A stretch of DNA of 64,000 bases from Triplophysa rosa (GCF_024868665.1 NC_079895.1:24361221-24425220); one strand, 5' to 3'. Shown: positions 36,948-50,836, counted from the stretch's first letter. Numbers and translations are program-made. The notes: generated by a model from the letters alone, not told the origin.

Positions 36948-37608
36948 CTATTATTTAATCTGGTCTTAGAGCCATTGGCTATAAGCATCCGGCACCTGCG
37001 ATTAGAGGCATCACAGTTGGATGTGTAGAGATGAGACTCTCTTTATATGCGGATGATTTGCTTTTATTTTTAAAATATGCTGTTGACTCTTTACCCCCAT
37101 TAATGGATTTGATCAATCTTTTTGGCTCTTTCTCTGGGTATTCAATTAACTGGAACAAAAGCATCTTTATCTCACTTGGCAATAATTTCCTAATCATTTT
37201 TTTGAGTCCCTCTCCTTTAAAATTGTGCGCAGTCACTTTACTTATCTAGGACTGGTTATTCCTGTAGATCCAAAAGACATATTTAAACTTAATTTTATGG
37301 CTGCAATAAAGAGCCTTAAATCTAACATTGACAAATGGAGGTTCTTGCCATTATCACTAAGTGGCCGAACTAATGCTATCGAAATGGTGGCCCATCCTAG
37401 GTTTTTATATTTGTTTCAGAATTTACCTATTTACCTTACAAAATCTTTCTTTAAAATTCAGGATTCTATTATTTTTTCCTTCATTTGGGGATTTAAGGTA
37501 CATCGTATCTCTAAGGCTCATTTAGAAAAACCTAAAGAGTTGGGTGGTTTGGCCATGCCAGTTTTTCAACACTATTTTTGGGCAGCAAATGTAAGAGCTC
37601 TGATGTGA
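36948..37608 (+). pseudogene. L1 reverse transcriptase, YADD and connection part
   Basis: Continues the frame broken at 34607: YYLIWSLEPLAISIR, then LSLYADDLLLFLKYAVDSLP with the intact YADD catalytic motif, then GSFSGYSINWNKS. After a frameshift at about 37240 it reads HFTYLGLVIPVDP, NIDKWRFLPLSLSGRTNAIE and FSFIWGFKVHRISKAHLEKP. Further degenerate C-terminal coding reaches about 38580. Confidence 0.85.
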
Positions 37609-40600
37609 TGGAACTATGGCTCACCTTGTTTTGATCTGAGCGCGGTAGACATTTCTAGCTGGATTCGCATTCTCTAAAAAAGAGCTCTCTCCCTGCTTTA
37701 CTATTATCCAATTTGAATGTTCCTTTAATAAAGAACATTACTAAAAATGCATAATGGTGCATAGCTCTTTTAGGATACTGAAAAAAAAAGAACAAATCTC
37801 TTGGTATTATGCAACCATCCCTTTATTCTCCCATCTGTGAGAATCATCATTTTATACCTGCTTTAAATGACAGAACCTTTCAAACATGGAACAATAAAGG
37901 TCTTTCTAGATTCAATAATTTGTACACAGATGGTCATTTCTCATTTTTTGAGCAGCTTTTTAGAAGATTCCATCTTTCTCATACTCACTTTTTTCTCTAC
38001 TTGCAGATTCGACATTATGTTCAACAGGCTTTCTCTGATTATACGATATAATGATCTGATCTAGGCATATGGTTTCACAATTTGTCTCCCTGTTCTCTGT
38101 GCAGTGAAACACATCTTCTGATCACATTAGGGTTGCTTGGGAAAAGGAAGCTGGTATTAACCTTCCTGTTGATTTTTGGTCAGAAATCTTGGAGAGAATA
38201 CACAGCTGTTCTATCAATGCAAGACTCCAATTAATTCCATTTAAAATTGTACACAGGCTCCATTATTCCAAAACCAAACTCAACAAGATTTATCCAACTG
38301 AGTCTCCTATTGGTGATCGATGTCAGGGTGCAGAGGGAACATTTTCTCATTCTTTGTTCAAAACTTGTGTGACTGATACGATATTTTGCTTTGGTATGCA
38401 GAAGCATATGATCAGACTATTTCTCCAGAAATGGAATTGGCCATCTTTGGCTATTCTGAATCTGTTTTCTCCTTGCCTTACTATTTACAGTTGGCATTAA
38501 TGCTGGGCATGGTGGCGGCCAAGAGAATTATATTAAGGGGTTGGAAAGCAACGGTTCCTCCGTGTTTCAGAAATGGCTTTCTTTGATGGTCCCTGTTTGA
38601 AATCTTGAAAAAATACGGCTCAAGGAAGAGAAGTCTCCTAATTTTTGTAAGGTCTGGGGTCACTTCCACTCAACATTTGCACGACAACAGAACTTAAGGA
38701 TTGTAACCGATCTGTTTTATTGTGTTTGTGTTCTGATTTTTGTCCCTCTCTGTGTGTGATTTGAATTTCATCTAGGCATGTTATATTGTAATATTTGTAA
38801 TCTCGACTGGCTTTGTTGTTGTTAGAAAATTAATAAAAACAATATTGCTAAAAAATACATTTTTACATGATTTCCAGTACATGATTTTTACATGAAATCG
38901 TGGCAGATTTTGAGTCATTTGACATTACAAGGGTTGGCTTAATGGTTCCATAAACAACCTTTAACATCCAAAGGATCACCGCATGATGCACGTGTGATCC
39001 AATGGCTTCTTACGTGTGATGCTAAGGGTGTTTCACATGGGAATCTACATGGGAGTCACACAAAAAAAGTTTCAAAAACACACGTTTTATGCGTCTTTCC
39101 TGAGTAATTTCAATATAGAAGTCTAGGATCACATGAATAAACAACAAAAAATGAACAAATCTAAATGCAAATCTGAGCTGCAAACCGCGATGTGAGTGGT
39201 TGCCAGGTAATAAAGTTAATCACACCTATTATTAACAGGCGATGTCGTTTAAGGTGCTTTGGTCTGCAGCACAAATACTGTAACACAAGTTATGTCTATA
39301 TAAAACGGAGGGTAAAAGGTTAGTTCAAATCGCTCCGTGATAAATGCACTTTTTTTAGGAAGAACCAGAAATAAAAAACATTTTCTTCTACAAAAGGGGG
39401 CAAGAAACATATTCCTCTATTATCTCTAGGCCTTTCGAACCTAAAGCTTAAAGCTCCCAGCTGTTCCCTCACTTTCCACTTCGTATGGAAGTATAGGCTA
39501 AATGTCCCCCAGTGTTACCCCTCGGCCTTGCTTTCCCCATGAGGGACAATGGGACAATAAGGAGATACAGTCCTGTCTCTGGCCCCCTCCAGACCCCCAG
39601 CTGTTCATAGACAGCCAATGTGAAGCTCCTCTTCATTCACTCAATTAGATTTAACAAGCGGCCCAACAGTGGAGCATGCCTTTATAATGCAGCACAAGGA
39701 CCCTAATATAACAGCTCGTGGCTGTGAATACAAATAAACAAGTTAAACGTGAACAGAAAGAGAGGACATTGTGTTAAGCACAACATGATTCATGTAATGC
39801 TGAATACAGATGCACCCATATAAAAACACCATCATTTTTTATATAACTGATAATTAATGTAATAGCTGGTATTGAAGTAATAACTCTGTTCTGCACGTTA
39901 AAAAGTGTTTTATACAAAATGTTCAAACTAACAATTTTGAGTTATTCCTTTTAGTTATATTTCTTGTAAATGCTACAGGCTATTCGAGCAAGGTAAGAAG
40001 AGATTTACAAAGAATGTCTGCAGTAACAAATTCAGCATCCAATACATTTATTTATTACGTTTTCTGATATATACAATCAATAAATGACTAAATAATATAT
40101 TTGTCTCGACATTAAATATATTGACTTATTTTCTGTTAATAAAATCATTTGAAGACGTTCAAGTCAGTACAGGATAAGAAGGACAAATCACAATGTGGAG
40201 GGGGTCCTTTGAATAGTAATTATGGCAATGGGGGTCCTTTGAGATACAAAGGTTAAGAACCACAGTAATATAAATAAAAAAATATTTTTTAATAGCCTTA
40301 GCTATTTGTCATTCACAAGCAATGTTAACCCCATGACTATGCCAAATGTAGCACTACCTAAAGTGCATTTCTTCCATTATTCCCATAATTGTTCAGGCAC
40401 TTCTTGTTCTGCTATTATATTGTGTATTTTATCACTGCTGGAACACCGTATTGACAGCAACCATCCATTTCATAATGTTCAACAAAAAAGACCAATACAC
40501 GTTTAGGGCTTTTGTAAAGTGTACAATTTGATTTTATGAAATGTTCTCTATTATTAAGCTTACTGATCATTTCAATGCTGCCATTAGCAGAAATTAATCA

Positions 40601-40616
40601 CTGCTACGTTGCGCAA

Positions 40617-41173
40617 TAACTAGTAACTTTTCGAATCAACTTCAAAGTATTATTAATTGTCTATAAATCACTCAATGGTCTAGGACCTAAATACATTTCA
40701 GATATGCTTATTGAATATAAACCAAACAGACTTCTCAGATCATTAGGATCGAGTCAGTTAGAGATAACAAGGGTTCACTCCAAACAAGGCGAGTCAGCGT
40801 TTAGCCATTACGCCACCCGTAGCTGGAATCTGCTTCCAGAAGACATCAGACGTTCACCAACAGTAGCCACTTTTAAATCCAGATTAAAAACACACTTGTT
40901 TAGCTGTGCATTCACAACCTGAGCACTGTGCTGGTTTACATCAACTGCACTTCTATTTCTATTTGTTTTTTCTTTTGTTCTTATTCTTTTTATATATACA
41001 TTTTTAATCAATTTTATTGCTGTTTTATTGCATTAAGTTGTATTTATGATCTTAAATCATTTGCATTTTAAGGATACGTCTTCTTTCTCTTTGTCAATCA
41101 TTTTATGTAAAGCACTTTGAATTGCCCTTGTGTATGAAATGTGCTAAAGAAATAAACTTGCCTTGCCTTGCCA
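40617..41173 (+). mobile_element. L2-like LINE, 5'-truncated tail
   Basis: A C-terminal reverse-transcriptase segment is followed by a 3' end TTTATGTAAAGCACTTTGAA, GTGTATGAAATGTGCTA and a CTTGCCTTGCC short-repeat tail. These are typical of L2/CR1-group LINEs of fish. No complete copy is present. Confidence 0.85.
40626..40922 (+). pseudogene. L2-like LINE reverse transcriptase C-terminus
   Basis: One open frame reads INFKVLLIVYKSLNGLGPKY, ISDMLIEYKPNRLLRS, then FSHYATRSWNLLPEDIRRSP and FKSRLKTHLFSCAFTT. W(N)xLP..IR, then FKxxLKTHLF, is the C-terminal end of L2/CR1-group polymerases. The catalytic region is absent. Confidence 0.85.
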
Positions 41174-41385
41174 ATACAATCTTTGTTCTTATGTGTCTTT
41201 TTGTATTGTCAGATTATTTTTCTTCTCTTTTAACGAGAGTAAAGTTCTCCATCAAGCAGGTATTCAATTCAGATGGCAGTCACCCAAAGAAAGTGTGAAA
41301 AGAAGCTGAACTACAGCTGTAGAGTGTTTTGTTAGCCTTATGAAACAGTCATCCTGAGTTTTACTCTTTATAAGTGTGCAAAAAG

Positions 41386-41412
41386 CAGAGAGAGAGAGAG
41401 AGAGAGAGAGAC
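41386..41412. repeat. (GA)n microsatellite
   Basis: Short GA dinucleotide run. Confidence 0.9.
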
Positions 41413-41738
41413 TAAGAGAGACTACTGCTTACAAAGACTCTCTCCTCTCTCAAATCAAATGCTCCTCAGAGGTTTTCTACTGTAACGTGGTCAACCAAGA
41501 ATCATCATCTTTGCAGTTTCATGGTATTTTCCCTCGTTCACTCCACTTGTCTATGAGTAAATGGCATACAGAGTTTATCGCATCCAAACTTCTTTTAGAA
41601 TATATTTAGATGCATTCAAATATATCTGCATCTCAGATTGAGCTGCACAATGAACCATTTTTGAACCAAAACTGCTATTTGAAATCAATATTTCATAATT
41701 TTCTGTTTCCTTTTCTTCTTCTGTCACTACAACCTGCA

Positions 41739-42133
41739 TTAAAGGTCCAGTGTATGAAATGTTGCGTCATCTAGTGGTGAGGTTGCGAATTGCAACCAAC
41801 GGCTTACTCCACTCCAGTCCAGTCCACCCCTCCCACTCCATTTCGAAGCACTACGGTGGCTAACACAGGGCTAAGATGTCGTCACGTCTTCGCTTTTTTG
41901 CTGAAGGAGAAGCAATTACGAAACGCGTTCTGTAGAGCGGTTTGTCCGTTTAGGGCTACTGTAGAAACAACATGGCGAATTCCATGCAAGGGGACCCGCG
42001 GTGTGTGTAGATAGAAATAACTCATTCTAACGTAATAAAAACATAACACTTCATTATGTAAGGCCTTTATACAAGTATATTATATTGCATTTCTGTCAAT
42101 AGATCCTCCAAAATAAACACATTGGACCTTTAA
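41739..42133. mobile_element. TTAA MITE (AGGTCCAGTG ends), full copy
   Basis: Starts TTAAAGGTCCAGTGTATGAA and ends ACACATTGGACCTTTAA: inverted ends with TTAA at both tips. The interior has CCAACGGCTTACTCC, CACTACGGTGGCTAACACAG, CGTTTAGGGCTACTGTAGAA and GGGGACCCGCGG. Diverged copies in reverse orientation lie at 48856-49080 and 59964-60242. Confidence 0.85.
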
Positions 42134-44269
42134 TATATACATTTACTGTAAAGAGGCTTTGCAATAATGGAAAATTACTAAAAAGCACCACATAAATAGA
42201 TTTTAACTGAACTGATTTTGCATTGTTTCTTTTTGTTGTTAGTTGTAATTATATTTGATTATATAATTGTATAACCACAAGAAACCAGTAGCTCTTAAAA
42301 AAAATCAGAAAAAGATCAGAAAAATCACAATTATTTTTCTCCAAACTATGGAGCTTTAAACCGATATCAAAAAGGTCTCCATTAAAACGTGTCTACTGTT
42401 CAACAGCCCTCCGTAAGCCATCTGGAGAACTTGGCTTCTCAATGTTTCAGATCTGAAAGCAGTTCGAGTTAAGTGCCGTTCCATGAATCATATTAAACAG
42501 TGGCGCACACCTCCATTAACCATCAGAATTAAGCAGCTACGTCCCACGATGACAAGGAACACGTGTGAACACCTGAAGCACAATTACAAAGACTGGCCTT
42601 CCTTCCCATAACTCCTCAGCATCCATCACTCTCAGTCATGAGCGATTAGCCTTACATGATGGCTTCAATGTATGTGCGTTAGACTCCAGCGTTGACTGAT
42701 CTGGAAGCCCGAGCTTATATCTCAGTCTTACTTTGCTTCAGATGGCGATGCCCCTATTCCCGCTGGTCGGATGAGAGCCGGAGGCCATTAAAGGAGGGAG
42801 TAACGGATGGTGTGTCGGCCAGGAGATGAGTGTAGATTTACACTCGGGGATCGGGCAGATGGAGACGCGTAACCAGGGACGAGGGAGACGTTCTGCTCGG
42901 TGGTCTAAAACTGCAGACCTGTGGGTCTTTACTCATCGCTGTATCTTTATCAATCTGACACTTTAAGATGAGCCATCTCTGTCCTTCTCTTCATGTGTAC
43001 CAACACAAGAGAACTACAAGCAATAAAGCATATCATTACCAGATTACAGCCCATATTCTAAGATTTCTTTATGTTTGCCTGTGTGCATGTCATCAACTCA
43101 AATTTGTTGTTTTAGAAATTATGGAAATACTTTAGATGCAGATGTTTCTACATTTTGTCATAATGATTAGCAATTGAACTCAATTTATGTCCAAAACCAT
43201 AATGTATCTAAAATGTTACCAAAGACTGCATAATCTGGCAATGTCAGTTGACTTCATGACAAATTTACGATTAAAATCTGAATATTCCTGTGAATGAGGA
43301 CATAGTAAAACAGCAAACAGACTGTTGAAGACAAAGTAAAATGCTAAAGCGACACTAGAAAAGAGATCTGACCTTTGGATTTCAAACCCCTTGGGTCTAA
43401 CCAAACCCAAAGAAAATATATAGACATATGTCAAAAATATTGTAGGGTCAAGTATTGATCCTGATTAAAAGAACACCCTGGATGCACTTAAATCTGGAGC
43501 TATTGATGAAAAAAATCAATGTTCCTTTCAATCTCATCGTTCAAAATGTGTTTTAGCAGTCGATGGAGTGAACAGAGAGAGCTGCGTTACAAACACGCAG
43601 TAAAGAAGAAAGTTTCCTTTGTGTTTTAAATAAAAGGTCTGGTTAAAGTAAAAAGACCTCTTTTTGTCTAGAGACACATTCAGCAGAGTTTAAACAAGCT
43701 GGTTCTTCTTTTAGCACGTGCACCTTACAGAAAAAGATGAAATAGAGGCATTTAACTTGAGTTACACTGACACTATTGCTGGCACTTGCATCAGCATCAC
43801 TTCACTAAGCTCTCATACTCAGTATCACTGAAATCACTTCATTTGATGATAGGGATACAATCACAGTGCCAATCAAATCACTCTTTAACAAAAAAGCCCA
43901 ATTACACCAGTTCATTCTGATTTAATCATTTAAATACTTTAATGAAATCTTTTATTACATTTTGGTGCATTTCATTCTTTATGGCACTTAAGGGCTACGT
44001 TGGGAATAGAAAACTTCTGGAGCAGTACTGAATACTGTGCAGTACACATTGTATATTGTATATAATAATGTACAAAAATGAGTTATGCAGCAAGGATTTT
44101 TATGATCTCATCACTTTGCAACTAAGGCAGTGAAACCATTTTATTGGAAATAAACGAAAGATGTTTTTTAAAATGAAAAAAAAGTTTTAGGTTCTGTCAG
44201 AAAAAGACATCACCCTTTAGAAATTCACACTGAAAATGAAAGATCAAATCAAATATATTGCATTGTGGG

Positions 44270-45722
44270 TAGGGCTGGGCGGAATGACGGAATACGCCAT
44301 TACCGTGGAATAAAATGTCAACCGCAAGAGATTTTTGTATTCCGTGTTCGCGGAATGTAAATAAGTAGGTGTGGTTAACTCGGCGCTCTGCAAGTTGGGA
44401 GATATGATGAAAGAGCATGTGAATTAATGCACCCATAACACATTAACAAATCAAATATTCTTTTGACCTTCTTACAGTCTGTAGTTAAGCGATTCGCCCC
44501 AGTCCGGCGCTTTCTCTCTCAACCGCAGTGCTCGTGCAGGGGTGCAATGATCTGCGCATGCATATAAAAAAGTTCATTCTCACCTATTTCAGAAGTCAGA
44601 TTTTTTTGTAAAGCTGTTAATAGTTTTAATAAAGTTCAACTTTAGGCGAGCCGAGGTGAAACTTGCATTGAAATGCGCGATGAGTGCTTTGACATGACGC
44701 ACCGCTTACCCCCGTTTTGGGAGACGTATGTGGAGTCACCAGAGACTGGCGATGCAAAGACAAGCGCGGGAATAAACAAACCTAAAGACAGAGACAACAC
44801 ACTAAAAATGCGCATCTAATAGAGAGTTAAGAGCGATGAAGACCTACAGTACAGTACAGACGCCATGAACACCAGATTATAACAGCAATCATATACTGTA
44901 CTCTCATTGTTTGTGCATATATTCATACTTCATTGTACTACATGTTGTCTATCGTCCTACTGTATACATGTGATATAGCCAGAAGATAAATATGTAAGGG
45001 ATAATGTACAGGCAGCTGCAGAAATAATCGAAGCGGAGGGTCTTGTATCACACTGAAGGGGATTTTTTCGCGATAACAGCCGGCTGCTTGTACATTATCC
45101 CGCTTATTACACGGCTACTTGGCACACGAGAAAAAACTGGACATGAAATGTGAATTTGAAATACTTTATTAGCTCATTTTTACCGAATACAGACCTTCCG
45201 TGAGGAAAAGCCGTTTACTTTCGGTTTTAAGGTAAGAAACGATGTTCAAATGTCACGAACAGGCAATTTGGTTGAATCATTTGTAAATATAATGTCATAT
45301 GTTATTAAAATGCATATTTATATTTAATTTGTCAAAATACCTTTCAAAATGATTTGCTGCATCCGGGTTACCGTGTGTTGTTAGTTTTGAGAGGTTGTTA
45401 TCTGGGAATAAGGAACCTGCAAATGTCGCGACTGGCCAATCAGAATCGAGCATTTCAACGAGCCGTGTAATAAAATAAATCTCATTATCAGAACTTCACT
45501 TGATATCTTATGTCAATTTTCTAAACTTGCCTACATTATAACTATGGTGAGCATTCAAATGAACTGTAATAAATTAATTCTCAAAAAAGAATGAGATATA
45601 AGATATTTTATATATATTAAGATATATTATAATGGGAGATTGTTACCGTGAAACATATCGTTTCCATGAAATAAAATGACTCATTCCGTGAAATAGATTT
45701 TTGCTCATTCCGCCCACCCCTA
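44270..45722. mobile_element. hAT element, perfect target duplication, with insert
   Basis: Ends TAGGGCTGGGCGGAATGACG and the inverted TCATTCCGCCCACCCCTA. A perfect 8-bp duplication ATTGTGGG lies at 44262-44269 and 45723-45730. The interior carries the second copy of the hairpin/TTATTACACGGC repeat. No transposase block is recognised. Confidence 0.9.
44996..45473. repeat. hairpin plus TTATTACACGGC repeat, copy 2
   Basis: Same order as copy 1 (17660): GGGATAATGTACAGGCAGC, GCGATAACAGCCGGCTGCTT, TTATTACACGGCTACTTGGC, GAAAAGCCGTTTACTTTCGG and AGCCGTGTAATAA. It lacks the mirrored end that gives copy 1 its palindrome. It is nested in the hAT at 44270-45722. Confidence 0.8.
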
Positions 45723-46073
45723 ATTGTGGGTTACAATAATCCACTCAATGTGATGTGTATTTTTGCAAATATAATATGACATTGTGCTATTCTGAAGGTT
45801 TTGTGCTCATTAGCCGACTTCACTTCTGATTCTTAGATAAAATCTCCAGAGTCCTTTCTGAAAACACTGAGCATATCTCTGTAATACAAAGGGTTCATGA
45901 GTACAACAACTTTAATATGGGTATTTCATTTTCAGCTTCTGCCTCTTTAGTCAGAAAGCAACTTTTATGCATTCTTGGCAGACCGTGTGTTCACAAAAAT
46001 GACTAAAAGGTCAATGAAACAAAGAAGTCAATGTGCTCTTAACTCAGACGAGATCCTGTATTTACAACTTTTT

Positions 46074-46336
46074 TAAAGCTTCACCCCCATGTAATTTAAA
46101 ACCTGTATATGACTTTCTTCTTCAGAACACAAAAGAAGATATTTTGAGAAATGTCTCTGTGGTTTTGTGTCTATATAATGGAAGTCAATAGGGTTCGATG
46201 CTGTTTGGACAACAACGTTATTCAAAATATCTTTGTTTGTGTTCTGCAGAAGAAAGAAAGTCATAAAGGTTTGGAATGACATGAGGGTGAATAAATGATG
46301 ACAGAATCTTAATATTTGCTTGAACTATCCCTTTAA
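46074..46336. mobile_element. Angel-like MITE
   Basis: Internal AGAACACAAAAGAAGATATT and ATATCTTTGTTTGTGTTCT are inverted; the right end reads TTGAACTATCCCTTTAA. The left end is eroded. Confidence 0.8.
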
Positions 46337-47269
46337 ACGCTATGTGGCTAGTCTAGAAGACCTCTTGCCTATAATGCTACATTCAATTATCTTCTAAGTA
46401 CATGTCTATTTTGTTATTTGGTTTGAAGACAATGTTTTGTGTGCACTTTAAGTGTAGCTGACAACAGGTTTAAGAGAACAAGATTTCTGCACATTATCAT
46501 ACAGCACCAGGAACTACGGGAGTTTACAGTTATGTCACGAAACAATTCATAAACATGTCAGACGTGATAAAAGTGCACAGGTTTGTCTCTGTTCGAGATA
46601 ACCCCTCTGCCAGGGTTCGTCACGCAGACCGAACGATGATCTTAACCACAAGGCCTCAGGTGACACTTGCCAGATGCCCAGCAGTGGAAAAAAGAGCACT
46701 GAGGTAAAGCATCTACTTCCTCTCTCCTTCACCGAACTAGTCTTAAATCACAATCGCTCTCTCCCGCTGTCCTATTTCTGTCCATAGCATGCAGGCTCTT
46801 TTCCTTCTCCTCCATTGCTGGCTCTCCCTTGGCCCATCTCACGCCTGACAGCATGACAAATGCTGCTTTTGACACTCGGCTGCCACTCGGCCTGGTTTGG
46901 ATTAGGCGGGAGATCGCTGCTGAGATGTTTACACTGCCCATCAGTGTCGGCACTTAAGCAAGGTCAGGATGGAAGAGAAAGACCTGCAGCTGATCGGAAA
47001 AGGAACATCAGAGGTAATTTACAACACCAGCTCCTAAGGGACACGTTACCCACAATCCAAGACCAACAAAGAGACCCTGAGGTTAGAGACAGAGTCAGTG
47101 AGGAAAAACCTGGAGAAGCTCAAAAGGATTGAGCCTACGGTCTCAAAACTTGAAATATTAAGAACAACAACAAGAGTGCGGACAAATGAAGCATACTCAA
47201 CTCCAGTACTCAAGGGGGCGCTAGAGCTTCTTTTAAATTGATTTTATTAAAATTTTAAAAGAAAAATAA

Positions 47270-47524
47270 CTGAAAGGAAAAATTCTGTCATTATTCACTC
47301 ACCCTCTTGTCATTTCAAATCTGTTTGACTTTCATTTTTCTGCAGAATACAAAAGATGTTTTGAAGAACGTAGGTAACCAAACAACTTTGGTCCCCATTG
47401 ACTTCCATTGTATGATCACAAAACCACTGAGACATTTCTCAACATATCTTCTTTTGTGTTCTGAACGACATGAGGATGAATCAATGATGACTGAATTATA
47501 TTTTTGGGGTGAACTATCCCTTTG
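47270..47524. mobile_element. Angel-like MITE
   Basis: Contains AATTCTGTCATTATTCACTC, GAACGTAGGTAACCAAACAA and GGGGTGAACTATCCCTTTGA. The left TTAA end is missing. Confidence 0.8.
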
Positions 47525-48855
47525 AACATCTCAGTCACATGCTTGTACTGTAGTAAATGATAATACAAATACATCCAATGTTGCTTTGTTTGATTCCAAA
47601 CCATCACTCACCTCACATTTTTACTTGCACAATTGAAGTGATATACAAAATATCTTCGCAGACTGGTTAAATTGAACCAGTTCAGAAGGACGATTCATAA
47701 ACAGTCCAACTTTCTTTCCATCTGGCCAGTTTTGCACATAAGCTGTGGACTTCGCTTGCAATTATTCAACAGCCCAACAATGTCACCTCCTCTCAAAATG
47801 AAAAACATTTCCAATTTTCACATCTCAACTACTTCCCGCTGAAAAATGCTGAGCAATTTTAACGTTTCTCAAACTTAACGTTAAAAGTGAGAAGCGTGAG
47901 TGATGAGAACTGTCTACCGACTGCTCCAGTGTGACAAACTAATTAAAGTCTTTCACTTAAAGTCTCTGGGCTTTAACTCAAGCATATGGCTGCCAAATAA
48001 CCAATGTGTTGAATGTTTAACTGTGAACGTATCCACACACACACACAAACGTTCTTGAAAAAAAGAGCTTACATCTCGTTACTGATAAAACAGATATGAA
48101 GCAAATGCAGCAATGTCTGCAGTAATACAACCGAATCACTTTGATACAGAAGATATGCCATTAAAGCAATAAATAAAAGGCTGCAGTATAGGAGGGTGGA
48201 GTAGACACATGTTAGCAGCTGTATTTAATGCCTTGTAGAAATTGAGTTACACATAACAGCCGATGATGTCATCATTTACACATCCTCATGTCAAACCTTT
48301 GATATTTCCTTTTATATCTCGAGCACAAAAAAAGCGGTTTTATACAATGAACGCCAACAGTGATCATTGGCTGCAAAATGTGCAACATGTCAAGGTTTTA
48401 GGTTCAGTTTTTATTTTAATTCATTTATCCGTCTATTTGTCTGTTTTAGAGACCTTTGGAGTGTTTGAGTCATGCAAAAACAATGGTTGATAAAAGATGA
48501 TGTCTTTGGTTAAACTATAAAAAATTCTTAAATATATAACACTTTTTTATATTTAACTGGCATTTATTTTGTGTTCAAATTTTCCAAAAGTATTGCAAAA
48601 ATGTATATAAAAATAGTAACAAGCAAATAAGGGCTGTCAGAATGTTTTCACTAAATGCATAGGCTATCGTGGCCAAAATAATTGACTATATAATAACAAT
48701 ATTATCACAAAATCTACTAAATATTTTTCTTTTAACACATGAACAATACTATCGGTCGAATTCATCTTGTTTATTTTGCACTTTTTTCTTTTATAGGCCA
48801 TTGAATCACACTCAAAATACAAGTGTAGTGACAGGGTTTGTAACCATTGCAGCTC

Positions 48856-49080
48856 TTAAAGGGGCAGTATGTGATCTTTAGGAGGATCTATTGACGGAAA
48901 TGGAATAGCATATACATATCTATATGTGTTCAAAAGTGTATAAAGACCTTACATAATGAAGCGTTTTTATGTAAATGTTTTTATTATCTTAGAATGAGCT
49001 ATTTCTATCTACACACACCGCGGGTCCCCATGCATGGAATTCACCATGTTGTTTCTACAGTAGCCCTAAACGGACAAACT
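48856..49080. mobile_element. TTAA MITE, truncated reverse copy
   Basis: Starts TTAAAGGGGCAGTATGTGAT and runs through ATTATCTTAGAATGAGCTAT, ACACCGCGGGTCCCCATGCA and CAGTAGCCCTAAACGGACAA, then stops. A foreign hAT-type end (ATATATCGCCCAGCCCTACA) follows at 49093-49112. Confidence 0.75.
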
Positions 49081-50836
49081 GAGAGCATAAGAATCGTACG
49101 ATATATCGCCCAGCCCTACACTACAATAATGAGAACGTGGAAAAAGCCTTGACGGGTCAGTATTCATGATCGCTGAATAAGCAGTCAACTACTACCACAA
49201 TGGAAAAAACAGGAGAAGTTTCTAACACATCAATATTTTGACCAGAACACAGAGCTGCAGGGTGACTGGCGAACAGTTCTGCCAAACGGCACTGATCAAC
49301 ACATTTAAGCACACTATACGACATCTACACACAAGTACAGTCGATGGGGAATCGCTCCTCAAGATTGTGAGTGTAGCTTCTCACTGACAGACTCCAGATG
49401 ACACTGCTGGTCTCAGAAGACCTCTGGGCCTTTTTATCAAGGCAGACGGCGCTAGCGCAAACATATGTGTGTGTTAAACTCTCGCAGTGCCAAAACAACA
49501 TCCCTTCAAATCAAATTAAAGTGATCTACGAGTTCACATAAATACTGACTGAACATGTAAACAGTCACTTCTGCTCCCAGAAATCCCACCAATTCCCCTC
49601 CAACCTCAAAGTCTGGTGAAACATCTCCCTGTAGGACCGAAACGTATCTTACAGTACATCCAAATATGCAAAAGTAGATGACGCAAAGTCCCACAAAACA
49701 AACATCGACAGGGATTTTCTTCATATTTACAAGCAAAGAGTTGATGGTGTGCTCCACAGTGCCCCCTGTGGCAATACTGAGAACGCAACCTGTATTTGTA
49801 ATGAACTGCGTTCTGACAAACTTGGTAAATAAGCTTGCGTTACAGCCTTTGCATTCGTGCATAGAGGTTTTCTCAGGCCTTAAAGCAAAACTACATCACA
49901 TTCACACAGGCTTCTGCCTTGCCGGGTCTCACAGACGGTGAGCAATCCATTCAAAACGCTGAAATTGATTTTTTTTGCCTTGCTGCTTTGTGAATTAATT
50001 GGAGTAATAAAACAAACCTATAGAGCATAAAATAGTATTAGAGTGCTGCTCTGGTAGCAGGGATTTCACAGGTCATCATATAACTCAATGAAAGGTGGCT
50101 GATTGGATTGTGAAGACGTGTATTCTTCCTGTTCATGGATGGCTGATCGCTCAGCATTCATTTGGACTGGAGGAATAATCCACTTAGAGAGGCGGGTCGG
50201 GCCGCACGCTGGGAAGTACCGGGGTGTGCGTCTTTATGTGCATATTGATTTAGAAGTTGGCTTCATAATGACAGATCTCTGCAGGGTTGAGTTGCAACAA
50301 AATTGCAGTTTTAGGGGGCGTTCCCACGTTCCATCTGCACTATTAATTGTCGTCTTGGTGCACACATGCAAAATGAAATGAAATCATCAGCCTGTCATTG
50401 TGTGTCACGCTGGTTAACTTTTAAGTCAGTTACACCAGTTTTGTGAGCATCACTTTTAAGATACAGTATCGAAAGTCCTGTGAGTTTTCATACTGTATTA
50501 AAGAAATAGTTGAAAAGGAAAACGTCAATTTTTGTCTTGTCATTTCAAACATATATTTACATACAAAAGTTGTTTTTTAAATGGACAACAAATCTGGACA
50601 ATATAAAAGTGGTGACTCGTGCACTATTTTTTAAGGTCATATGTAAAGGTTTTATGTGGACAAATGTTCGTTCACTGCTGCTCTTATAAAAAAAGACGTT
50701 TGGTCACAAAACGCAAGTTATGCATTCTGTTCCATTTGGTTGCAGGTCATTTAGATGTATTTGAATGCAAGAGCACTTTTAATGTCTATGTCTCCTTAGT
50801 TGTACGTCCTAATGTCCTCCAACAGTATTCAAACTG

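Larger units (their letters stand above)
32970..38870 (+). mobile_element. L1-like LINE, decayed and interrupted
   Basis: A possible 5' end at GGGGGCGCTAGCTGTGCGGC is followed by a short start MTSKKLSKATQQSKDVS, then an endonuclease C-terminus, reverse transcriptase blocks and a 3' tail ending AATAAAAACAATATTGCTA then AAAAAAT. A nested DNA transposon occupies about 34608-36947. Many stops and frameshifts mean it is dead. L1-clade placement rests on the SDH-type endonuclease block, YADD and the LP-rich connection after it. Confidence 0.85.

Noticed and set aside
40704..40922. Possible host gene coding RSWNLLPEDIRRSP
   Set aside because: This is the C-terminus of an L2-like LINE, followed by its 3' tail.
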